DNA from: Lysobacteraceae bacterium 2PB
GTDB taxonomy: Bacteria > Pseudomonadota > Gammaproteobacteria > Xanthomonadales > Xanthomonadaceae
DNA length: 38,322 nucleotides
Reading direction: 5' to 3'
Assembly (NCBI GenBank): GCA_005502915.1
Contig: SCMT01000036.1
Location: 1-38,322 of the forward strand
Part shown: in pieces, positions 26,095 to 33,119 of the stretch
How positions within the stretch are numbered: the stretch's first letter is position 1
Layout: each line of letters starts with the position of its first letter
Notes under the pieces: model-generated
Database searches by the model: none
The model's input: the letters and a program-made list of their open reading frames with translations, nothing else
What the model was told of the DNA's origin: nothing
Program-made: the position numbers and the translations under genes

Positions 26095-27147
26095 ATGACG
26101 CCGAACATCGCCCGCGCATTGCCCCTGCTCTGCCTGCTGTCGTCCGCCCTGTGGCTGTCGGCCTGCAACCGCGAGGCTCCGGCCGAGCCCGCGCCGCCCG
26201 CGCCCGTGGCTGCCCCTGCCCCGCCCCCGCCGGCGGCGCCAGCGCCCGAAGCGCCGGTCGCCGCGCCGGCTGCGGACTTCGACCCGGCCAGCGTGCCCGA
26301 GAGCACCGCCGCGCTGCCGCCGTTCCCGTTCTTCGCCATCCCCGAAGGATTGACCAGCACCTTCGACGAGAAGGACAAGCTCGTGAACTTCGACCGCCAC
26401 TACTTCATCGCCGGCGACAAGGCCGTCGCGGTGGAAGGCCGGATCTTCCACGACCGCTTCAGCCTGACCGGCGGCGCGCGCACGTACAGCGACCTCGAGT
26501 TCCGACGCAACTACGAGAATGCCATCCAGGCGCTGGGCGGGAAGAAGATCAACACCACCGGCTACACGCGCGAGGTGATCGCCGCCGCCGGCGGTCGCGA
26601 CGTGCTGGAGAAGGTCAACCATGCCGCCGCAGCGGTTCCGGACTATCCGCACGACATCTACCTGATCCGCCAGGGCGGCAAGGAATGGTGGATCGACATC
26701 AGCACCGGCTCCATTCCGCTGCACGGCTATGTCGTGGTGCTCGAAAAGGAAGGCATGAAGCAGTCGCTGGGCTTCCTCGATGCCGCCGCGATGAAGCAGG
26801 CCATCGACAGGGACGGCCGCGTCGCGCTGTACATCAACTTCGACACCGACAAGGCGACCCTGCGTCCCGACGCCCAGCCGGTGATCGACGAGATCGGCAA
26901 GCTGCTCGACGGCGACGCCACGCTGAAGCTGTCGATCGAGGGGCATACCGACAACACCGGCGCCGCCGCGCACAACCTGCAGCTGTCCACCGCCCGCGCC
27001 CGCAGCGTGCTCGGCGCGCTGGTCGGTCTGGGCATCGACCCGGCACGGCTGAGCTCGAAGGGCTTCGGCCAGGACAAGCCGATCGCCGACAACGGCACCG
27101 ACGAGGGCAGGGCGAAGAACCGCCGCGTGGAGCTGGTGAAGCGCTGA
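26095..27147 (+). CDS. OmpA-like outer-membrane lipoprotein (350 aa)
   Basis: A lipoprotein with a signal peptide ending in the lipobox LSAC at residues 21-24 and, after it, an Ala/Pro-rich linker (about 25-60) that may cross the periplasm. Residues 240-350 are an OmpA/MotB domain that binds peptidoglycan: FDTDKATLRPDAQPV, then EGHTDNTGAAAHN and the terminal KNRRVELVKR. The middle (about 70-230) is a domain I cannot name. It likely anchors the outer membrane to the cell wall. The gene stands alone, divergent from the EamA gene. Confidence 0.88.
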   Translation: MTPNIARALPLLCLLSSALWLSACNREAPAEPAPPAPVAAPAPPPPAAPAPEAPVAAPAADFDPASVPESTAALPPFPFFAIPEGLTSTFDEKDKLVNFDRHYFIAGDKAVAVEGRIFHDRFSLTGGARTYSDLEFRRNYENAIQALGGKKINTTGYTREVIAAAGGRDVLEKVNHAAAAVPDYPHDIYLIRQGGKEWWIDISTGSIPLHGYVVVLEKEGMKQSLGFLDAAAMKQAIDRDGRVALYINFDTDKATLRPDAQPVIDEIGKLLDGDATLKLSIEGHTDNTGAAAHNLQLSTARARSVLGALVGLGIDPARLSSKGFGQDKPIADNGTDEGRAKNRRVELVKR

Positions 27148-27163
27148 GCTTCGTGCCTTGAAG

Positions 27164-27184
27164 CCCTCCCCTTCAGGGGGAGGG
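27164..27184. repeat. CCCTCCCC palindrome after the OmpA-like gene
   Basis: ccctcccc-ttca-ggggagggg-like arms (ccctcccc and gggggaggg) form a short GC hairpin 16 bp after the OmpA gene. It resembles the CCCTCTCCCCC elements inside lpdA and is probably a relic of the same repeat type; it may also act in termination. Confidence 0.5.
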
Positions 27185-27233
27185 AGAAGAGCGATCGGTT
27201 ACCCTGTGCACCCCTGATCACCCCGCAGCCACC

Positions 27234-27716
27234 ATGCCCTCTTTCGACATCGTCTCCGAAGTCAACGTCCACGAACTGACCAACGCCGTCGACCAGGCCA
27301 ACCGCGAGTTGTCCAACCGCTTCGACTTCAAGAACGTCGACGCCAAGTTCGTGCTGGAAGACAAGCTGATCAACCAGTCGGCGCCCAGCGAGTTCCAGCT
27401 GCAGCAGATGACCGAGATCCTGCGCGCCCGACTGATCGCCCGTGGCATCGACGCGCGCTGCCTCGACTTCGGCGATGTCGAGACCAACCTCGCCGGCGCG
27501 CGCCAGAAGGTCACGGTCAAGCAGGGCATCGAACGCGAGCTGGCCAAGAAGATCCAGGCCGCGATCAAGGACGCCAAGCTCAAGGTCGATTCGCAGATCA
27601 ACGGCGACAAGCTGCGCGTCACCGGAAAGAAGCGCGACGACCTGCAGGCCACGATGGCCCTGCTCCGCGCCCAGACCTTCGAGCAGCCGCTGCAGTTCGA
27701 CAATTTCCGCGACTGA
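27234..27716 (+). CDS. yajQ: YajQ-family nucleotide-binding protein
   Basis: A 160-residue cytosolic protein made of two RRM-like folds. The start MPSFDIVSEVNVHELTNAVDQ and the inner FDFKNVDAKF, then QGIERELAKKIQ and KKRDDLQATMALLR, are the family's marks. The Xanthomonas homologue XC_3703 binds cyclic di-GMP and alters virulence gene expression with a transcription factor, so a signalling role is likely; this is knowledge of the family, not shown here. It is 5 bp ahead of the DUF1415 gene. Confidence 0.95.
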   Translation: MPSFDIVSEVNVHELTNAVDQANRELSNRFDFKNVDAKFVLEDKLINQSAPSEFQLQQMTEILRARLIARGIDARCLDFGDVETNLAGARQKVTVKQGIERELAKKIQAAIKDAKLKVDSQINGDKLRVTGKKRDDLQATMALLRAQTFEQPLQFDNFRD

Positions 27717-27721
27717 TCCCG

Positions 27722-28288
27722 ATGCAGGACCAGGATCGCAACGACGACGCCCCTGAACTCGCCGCCACCCGCCGCTGGCTGGAGCGCGCGGTGATCGGCC
27801 TGAACCTCTGCCCCTTCGCCAAGGCGGTGTACATCAAGCAGCAGGTGCGCTTCGTGCTCAGCGATGCCGAGCTGGAGGACGACCTGCTGGAGGAGCTCGC
27901 CGAGGAACTGCTGCGCCTGCGCGATACGCCTGCCGAAGAGATCGATACCACCCTGCTGGTGCATCCGCGCGTGCTGGGCGATTTCCTCGACTACAACGAT
28001 TTCCTCGATCGCGTCGACGCGTTGATCGAGGCTCTGGCGCTCGACGGCGTGCTGCAGGTCGCCAGTTTCCATCCGCAGTACCAGTTCGCCGACACCGACC
28101 CGGACGACCCCGGCAACGGCACCAACCGCGCGCCGTACCCGACCCTGCATCTGCTGCGCGAAGACAGCCTCGACCGCGCGGTCGCCGCGTATCCCGATCC
28201 GGACGCGATCGTGCAGCGCAACCTGGAGACGATGGAGAAATTGGGGCTGGACGGCCTGCGGCGATTGCTGGAGGACGAAGCACCGTGA
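27722..28288 (+). CDS. DUF1415 protein (188 aa)
   Basis: An uncharacterised cytosolic family with the conserved ATRRWLERAVIGLNLCPFAK near the N-terminus, an acidic middle helix (DAELEDDLLEELAEEL) and QVASFHPQYQFADT plus APYPTLHLLRE toward the C-terminus. The invariant Cys of NLCPFA suggests a catalytic or metal role that I cannot define. It follows yajQ after 5 bp and overlaps the next gene by GTGA, so it lies in one transcription unit. Confidence 0.9.
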   Translation: MQDQDRNDDAPELAATRRWLERAVIGLNLCPFAKAVYIKQQVRFVLSDAELEDDLLEELAEELLRLRDTPAEEIDTTLLVHPRVLGDFLDYNDFLDRVDALIEALALDGVLQVASFHPQYQFADTDPDDPGNGTNRAPYPTLHLLREDSLDRAVAAYPDPDAIVQRNLETMEKLGLDGLRRLLEDEAP

Positions 28289-28749
28289 GACCGACCGCAG
28301 CCGTGATCGCCTGCCTGCTCGCGCTCGCCTGCAGCGACGCCACGGCCTGCAGCCCGAATGCACCGCCCGCGCCGCGTCCCGGCGAAAGCGACCTGGATTA
28401 CCGTACCCGCAGCTGGTCGGAACGCCTGGCCTTTCCGGCCTACACGAACATCTTCACGGCACGGATCGTCGCGACGATTCGCGACGAATCCGATACCCGT
28501 TCGCAGCCGCCGTATCACATCGTCGTCCGTGTCGCCGATGTGCGCGTGCATCGCGGCAAGGCGCCGCCGGACGGCGCGCTCGTCGTCGACACCTGCGGCG
28601 GCGTTCCGCAGGGCAACGGCCCCATCCTGGTCGCGACCCACGATGGCTACACCATCAACGGCGCGAATGTCTGGACCGACGAACGCGAGTTCCAGGCGCT
28701 CGAACGAGCCCTGCGCCAGCAGCCACCGCATCGCGCGGATACGCCATAG
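28285..28749 (+). CDS. Small exported protein of unknown function (154 aa)
   Basis: It starts with GTG, overlapping the DUF1415 stop (GTGA). The N-terminal 21 residues (MRPTAAVIACLLALACSDATA) are a signal peptide, possibly a lipoprotein signal because cysteines lie close by, followed by CSPNAPPAP. The rest holds an alternating strand pattern (YHIVVRVADVRVHRG, DGALVVDTCGGVPQG) suggestive of a small beta domain. I know no family. Translation is coupled to the gene before it. Confidence 0.65.
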   Translation: MRPTAAVIACLLALACSDATACSPNAPPAPRPGESDLDYRTRSWSERLAFPAYTNIFTARIVATIRDESDTRSQPPYHIVVRVADVRVHRGKAPPDGALVVDTCGGVPQGNGPILVATHDGYTINGANVWTDEREFQALERALRQQPPHRADTP

Positions 28750-28859
28750 AGTGCGCTGCAGCCTGAGGTATTCCCCCTTTATCTTGCGAAGATACTAGGG
28801 ACATCATCGTTCACCAGGCCATCTGTCAGTCATCGATGGTTTTGATCTTGATCTACCGG

Positions 28860-29165
28860 GACCCCTGGTTGCGACGGGATTCGCGGATCAGGCCCGCAGG
28901 GCGCGCGGCAGGACGCCGCGCGTTTTTCGACAAGACAGGGAGGTCTTGTCGAAAAACCCCGCGAAGCCCGTGGATCCGGCGCACAGCGCCGGGCGCAACC
29001 GACGGGGTGTGCTTTCTTTGGGCCACTCTTTCTTTGCACAAGCAAAGAAAGGTGGCTCGCTCGCGACAGCGAGCGAAACACAGGACGCGCGGAAGATCCT
29101 TCCGACTGCTTTGAAGAAGCAACAAGCAGGTCCCTCGCCTTCGGCTCGGGATGACAGCGAGGGAT
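28860..29165. repeat. Repeat-rich spacer with several stem-loops
   Basis: The roughly 520 bp between the exported-protein gene and the HAD gene hold no convincing gene. They contain a chain of inverted repeats: the 14 bp stem at 28923-28956; CTTTCTTTGC/GCAAAGAAAG at 29028-29051; a GCTCGCT...AGCGAGC repeat near 29055-29075; and TCCCTCG...CGAGGGA near 29130-29163. The segment with CTTTCTTTGGGCCACTCTTTC and its inverse resembles a mosaic intergenic repeat widespread in Xanthomonadales. Confidence 0.6.
28923..28956. terminator. Bidirectional terminator with A/T-flanked stem
   Basis: tttttcgacaagac and gtcttgtcgaaaaa are perfect 14 bp inverse arms around a 6-base loop. Each strand ends the stem in a run of five T, so it can end transcription from either side. 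Confidence 0.75.
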
Positions 29166-29273
29166 TAGCTGGCCTAACTCGATGATCCGCGGAGGAAGAA
29201 TCTGGGATATCTCAGGCCACAGCGCACCGTTCGAATTCACAAGATCAACAACAGCGGTACGCGATAGCGCACC

Positions 29274-29930
29274 CTATCGAATCAACGCATACCCCTGGGC
29301 CAGATCCTTCACGATGCGATGGCCCAGCGCCCGCGTGGCCTCATCGGGTTCGATCAGGTCCGGCACCTGGATCGGGGTCATGCCGGCGGCGAGCGCAGCG
29401 CGCACGCCGAACGCGGAGTCCTCGAACACCACGCAGCGCGCGGGATCGACGCCGAGCGCGGCGGCAGCCTTGAGGTAGCCTTCCGGCGCGGGCTTGGGTT
29501 CGACCACGTCGCTGCCGGTGACCACGATCTCGAAGAAGGACGCGATGCCGCTGGTGGCGAGCTTGCGGTCCGCACGCAGGCGCTGCGTGGACGTGACCAC
29601 GGCACGCGGCATCGCGCGCGCCTGCAGGTCGTCGAGCACGTCGCGCACGTGCGCGTGCAGCGGGATGCCGTCCTCGATCCGCTGGTGATAGCGCAGGTAG
29701 CAGGCCTCGCGGAGCGCGCGCACCTGCGCCTCGTCCATCGTGCGCAGCATCAGCGGCACGTAGTCCTTTTCGTGCATGCCGATCATGCGGAACCACAGGT
29801 CGTCGTCGACCTCGACCTGCAGGTCGATGGCGGCCTCGCGCCAGCAGTCGATGATCGCGCGTTCGCTGTCGAGCATGAGGCCATCCATGTCGAACAGCAC
29901 CGCTTCGGGGACGAAACCGACCGGGCTCAT
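29274..29930 (-). CDS. HAD-superfamily phosphatase / phosphoglucomutase-like (218 aa)
   Basis: A cytosolic hydrolase of the haloacid dehalogenase class. Motif I is LFDMDGLMLDS (nucleophile Asp and the general acid two residues later), motif II is VVTSTQ, motif III is the Lys of PKPAPEGYL, and motif IV is VVFEDSAFG. The helical cap (MIGMHEKDYVPLML...) follows motif I, as in the beta-phosphoglucomutase subfamily. The substrate is not clear. The ATG at 29930 overlaps the stop of the pseudouridine synthase gene by ATGA; the longer frame would read into it. It is the last gene of a three-gene operon. Confidence 0.9.
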   Translation of the reverse strand: MSPVGFVPEAVLFDMDGLMLDSERAIIDCWREAAIDLQVEVDDDLWFRMIGMHEKDYVPLMLRTMDEAQVRALREACYLRYHQRIEDGIPLHAHVRDVLDDLQARAMPRAVVTSTQRLRADRKLATSGIASFFEIVVTGSDVVEPKPAPEGYLKAAAALGVDPARCVVFEDSAFGVRAALAAGMTPIQVPDLIEPDEATRALGHRIVKDLAQGYALIR

Positions 29931-30655
29931 GCCGTCGCTCCGGCGAACAGCGCGGCGCGGTCCGCATCGTCGAGGATGCGCCACTGCCCGTCCGGCAGAT
30001 CACCCAGAGCCAAGCCACCGACCTGCGGACGATGCAGGGACTCGACGTGGTTGCCGACCGCCGCGAACATCCGTCGCACCTGGTGGTAGCGACCTTCGTG
30101 CAGCGTGAGCCGCACGCGCTGCGCATCGAGCACGTCGAGCTCGGCGGGCAACAGTGGCGTCTGCTCGGATTCCAGCATCAGCGTACCGCTGGCGAAGATC
30201 GCGGCCTCGTCGCCGTTCAAGGGACGCGCCAGGGTCGCTTCGTAGACCTTCGGCACCTTCGCCTTCGGCGAGATGATCCGGTGCAACAGCGCGCCGTCGT
30301 CGGTGAGCAGCAGCAGGCCGCTGGTCTCGCGATCGAGCCGGCCCACCGTGGACAGCACCGGATCGCGCAGCTTGAAGCGCGGCGGCAGCAGGTCGTAGAC
30401 CAGGCGGCCCTGATCCTTGCTCGAACAGGTCACGCCGACCGGCTTGTGCAGCATCAGCAGCAGGCCCGGCGCGGGATCGAGCGGCTCGCCGTCGACGCGG
30501 ATCGCGTCGTGCGCGGCGTGCACGTCGAGTTCGTCGTCGGCGTACAGCACCTCGCCGTCGGCGTCGGTGATGCGGCCTTCGCGGAACAGCGCCATCACCT
30601 GCTTGCGGCTGCCGTAGCCGAGGTTGGCGATGCGCTTGAGGATCTTCACGGCCAT
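29927..30655 (-). CDS. rsuA: 16S rRNA pseudouridine synthase, RsuA type (242 aa)
   Basis: A stand-alone pseudouridine synthase. An S4 RNA-binding domain (residues 5-50, ILKRIANLGYGSRKQVMALF) is followed by the catalytic domain with the Asp of STVGRLDRETSGLLLLT, then the HHEGRYHQVRRM-like motif LHEGRYHQVRRMFAAVG. RsuA modifies U516 of 16S rRNA; close relatives (RluE, RluB) differ, so the exact site is less sure than the family. I start at the ATG at 30655, 7 bp after the methyltransferase stop. Confidence 0.87.
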   Translation of the reverse strand: MAVKILKRIANLGYGSRKQVMALFREGRITDADGEVLYADDELDVHAAHDAIRVDGEPLDPAPGLLLMLHKPVGVTCSSKDQGRLVYDLLPPRFKLRDPVLSTVGRLDRETSGLLLLTDDGALLHRIISPKAKVPKVYEATLARPLNGDEAAIFASGTLMLESEQTPLLPAELDVLDAQRVRLTLHEGRYHQVRRMFAAVGNHVESLHRPQVGGLALGDLPDGQWRILDDADRAALFAGATA

Positions 30656-30662
30656 GCGGTGC

Positions 30663-31715
30663 TCATTGTTTGATGGCTTCGATGATCTTGAAACCATCGG
30701 CCTGGGCCACGGTGCGCACGCTGGCGAAGCGCGCGTCGAGGACCTGTTCGTAGGGAAGATGGCGGTTCGCGACCAGCCACAGCCGGCCGCGCGGATTAAG
30801 CGCATCGGCCGCAGCAGCAATGAAGGCGCGACCGATGTCGGGACGATCGGCGCGGCCCTGCGCGTGGAACGGCGGATTGCTGACGATCACGTCGTAGCGC
30901 TGCGGCAGGCCGGTGGTCACGTCGTGCCAGTGGAAGTCGACCGGTACGCGCGCATCGGCGAGGTTGGCGCGCGCCAGGTCGAGCGCGCGCGCCTCGGCTT
31001 CATGGAGATCGAGCGCGGCGATGCCCGGGCAACGCCGCAGCAACGCGCGCGACAGATAGCCCCAGCCAGCGCCGAGGTCGGCGGCACGACCGGCCAGATC
31101 CTCGGGCAGGTGCGAGACCAGCAATGCGGAGGCGGCATCGATGCGATCCCAGGCGAACACGCCCGGCCGCGAAACGAAGGCATCTTCGGTCCCGGGCATC
31201 AGCGTGCGCGGCGCATCCAGCGCGGCCCAGCGCGACAGCAGGTCGGCGTCGATGCGCGCGGGATCGGGGGTCGACCAGAACACGCGGCAATGCTGCTTCG
31301 ACAGGGTGCCGGAGAGACCGCACAGCGCCTTGAGGTCGGCCTCGCCGGACTTCGCGCCTTCATCGTTGGCCATGCAGGCGACGACGGTGCCGCCCGGCGC
31401 GCACTGCGCGACCGCACGCGCGAACAGGGCGCGGGCCTCGTCGCGCTGGCGCGGCGGCAGGACGAGTACCAGCGGGTGGCGCGTGCCGTCGTCGTCCTGA
31501 GGGCCGCGCACGGCCCAGCCGTCGCGTTCCAGCGCATCCGCCGCCGGCCGGAACGACTGCTCGCAGACCAGGCCGGGTCGGGCCGCAGCGCGCAGGGCCA
31601 CGCCAGCGCGCGCCCGAAGAAACAGGACGCCACCGACCTGCGGCCACGCCAGCACGCCGGTGTCGAACGGCAGGCAGAGGACGTCGAGGGCGGGATCGCC
31701 GTGGTCAGCGGCCAT
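30663..31715 (-). CDS. RsmC-like rRNA methyltransferase (350 aa)
   Basis: A two-domain class I SAM methyltransferase. The C-terminal catalytic half has motif I DLGAGWGYLSR (about residue 210) and motif IV SNPPFH, typical of guanine-N2 methyltransferases; the N-terminal half is a degenerate Rossmann domain, as in RsmC (m2G1207 of 16S rRNA). Its downstream partner is another 16S rRNA modification enzyme, supporting this reading. I start at the ATG at 31715; the upstream extension is noise. A -10-like TACAAT at 31747-31752 lies 32 bp upstream of the ATG. Confidence 0.82.
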   Translation of the reverse strand: MAADHGDPALDVLCLPFDTGVLAWPQVGGVLFLRARAGVALRAAARPGLVCEQSFRPAADALERDGWAVRGPQDDDGTRHPLVLVLPPRQRDEARALFARAVAQCAPGGTVVACMANDEGAKSGEADLKALCGLSGTLSKQHCRVFWSTPDPARIDADLLSRWAALDAPRTLMPGTEDAFVSRPGVFAWDRIDAASALLVSHLPEDLAGRAADLGAGWGYLSRALLRRCPGIAALDLHEAEARALDLARANLADARVPVDFHWHDVTTGLPQRYDVIVSNPPFHAQGRADRPDIGRAFIAAAADALNPRGRLWLVANRHLPYEQVLDARFASVRTVAQADGFKIIEAIKQ

Positions 31716-31746
31716 GGCGGGGGCGGGTGGACATCGGCATTCGCGA

Positions 31747-31752
31747 ATTGTA
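31747..31752 (-). promoter_or_regulatory. Candidate -10 element of the RsmC-RsuA-HAD operon
   Basis: TACAAT on the minus strand (5 of 6 consensus), about 32 bp before the methyltransferase ATG in an otherwise GC-rich spacer. No good -35 element was found at 16-18 bp. Confidence 0.4.
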
Positions 31753-31824
31753 CGGGGCCGGCTGTGAGGTTTCCCGCCCCGCTGCGAATCATGTGAGCAT
31801 CCCGCCACGACACTCCGACGCCCC

Positions 31825-32379
31825 GTGATCGCCACCGCCCACGCCATGGATGCCGCCCGACAGCGCTTCGCCGACCTGCTCGATGCCCATCGCGGCATCG
31901 TGTTCAAGGTCGCGAACACTTACTGCCGGCATCCCGACGACCGGCAGGACCTGGTCCAGGAGATCGCCGCGCAGCTGTGGCGCGCCTGGCCCGGCTACGA
32001 CCCGGAACGCACGTTCTCCACCTGGATGTACCGGATCGCGCTGAACGTGGCGATCTCGCACGTGCGCAGCGCCGGACAGCGCGCGCCGCACGTGCCGCTG
32101 GACGCACCACACGACACGCACCCGGCGTTTGCCGTCGACGACGGCAGCGCGGCGCACGAGCAGGATGAGCGCATCGCCGCGCTGCATGCGGTGATTGATC
32201 GCCAGGCGCCGATGGACCGCGCGCTGCTGATGCTGTGGCTGGACGAGCGCAGCCAGCGCGAGATCGCCGACGTGCTCGGCATCAGCGAAAGCAATGTCTC
32301 CACCAAGCTCAACCGGCTCAGGCAACGCATCCGCGAACAGCTGTCCGCCCACGCAGCGGCAGCGACCGACCTTCCCTGA
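31825..32379 (+). CDS. ECF-type RNA polymerase sigma factor (184 aa)
   Basis: A sigma-70 family factor with only regions 2 and 4. Region 2 spans about residues 15-80 (DLLDAHRGIVFKVANTYC, then DDRQDLVQEIAAQLWRAW and the -10-recognition helix TFSTWMYRIALNVA). Region 4 is the helix-turn-helix EIADVLGISESNVSTKLNRL near the C-terminus. It begins with GTG; an inner ATG at 31846 would remove 7 residues, and neither has a clear ribosome site. The partner gene follows after 28 bp, as in sigma/anti-sigma pairs. The signal sensed and regulon are unknown. Confidence 0.88.
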   Translation: MIATAHAMDAARQRFADLLDAHRGIVFKVANTYCRHPDDRQDLVQEIAAQLWRAWPGYDPERTFSTWMYRIALNVAISHVRSAGQRAPHVPLDAPHDTHPAFAVDDGSAAHEQDERIAALHAVIDRQAPMDRALLMLWLDERSQREIADVLGISESNVSTKLNRLRQRIREQLSAHAAAATDLP

Positions 32380-32407
32380 CCTCCCCCGCGAGGCGACACC
32401 CGACACG

Positions 32408-33088
32408 ATGGACACGACCATGGAACTCGACGATCTCAAGCAGGCCTGGCAAGCGCTGGGCCACCAGTTGCAGCAGCAGAACGCGCTGCAGCTGCAGCAG
32501 TACCGCGAATCGAAACTGCGCGGCATCGGCAGGACGCTGCGCCCGCTGTTCTGGGGCCAGCTGGTGCAGATGGCGTTCGGCCTCGGCTTCGTGCTGCTCG
32601 GCGTGTGGATGTGGCGCATCGGCCATGGCATCGCGATGCCGCTGTTCGTCGCCGGCATCATCGCGCACGTCTACGGCATCGCCACGATCATCGCGTCCGG
32701 CGTGATGCTCGGCCATATCGCCAAGGTCGACGCCAGCCTGCCGGTGGTCGAGGTGCAGCATCGCCTGCTGCGCATGCGCAAGGCCTACCTCATCGGCGGC
32801 ATGGTGGTCGGATTGCCGTGGTGGGTGCTCTGGGTGGTGCCGCTGTTCGTCATCGCCACGCTGCAGGCCATGCAGAACGGCGGTGGCGCCAGCGACGTCC
32901 CGACGTGGCTGTGGCTCTGCCTCGCCGGCGGCACGACCGGCCTGGTCGGCACGCTGGTCTTCCACCACTGGCTTCACCGCCCCGGCCGCGAAGCGCTAGC
33001 CAAACGCATGGACGACGGCGCCGCCGGCGGCAGCCTGCGCCGCGCCCAGGCGCAGCTCGACGAGCTGAAGCGGTTCATGGCGGAGTGA
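32408..33088 (+). CDS. Four-helix membrane protein, possible regulator of the sigma factor (226 aa)
   Basis: Two charged cytosolic ends enclose four hydrophobic segments (about residues 48-65, 72-95, 128-155 and 170-190). The N-terminal 30 residues, MELDDLKQAWQALGHQLQQQ, are a predicted amphipathic helix of the kind that could grip a sigma factor, and the C-terminus is a second charged helix. It does not show a zinc-finger anti-sigma motif (no HxxxCxxC). Its position directly after the sigma gene suggests, but does not prove, a membrane anti-sigma role. An alternative start is the ATG at 32420. Confidence 0.7.
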   Translation: MDTTMELDDLKQAWQALGHQLQQQNALQLQQYRESKLRGIGRTLRPLFWGQLVQMAFGLGFVLLGVWMWRIGHGIAMPLFVAGIIAHVYGIATIIASGVMLGHIAKVDASLPVVEVQHRLLRMRKAYLIGGMVVGLPWWVLWVVPLFVIATLQAMQNGGGASDVPTWLWLCLAGGTTGLVGTLVFHHWLHRPGREALAKRMDDGAAGGSLRRAQAQLDELKRFMAE

Positions 33089-33119
33089 GCCACGCCGCAG
33101 ACACCCGCATTGCGCAGGC

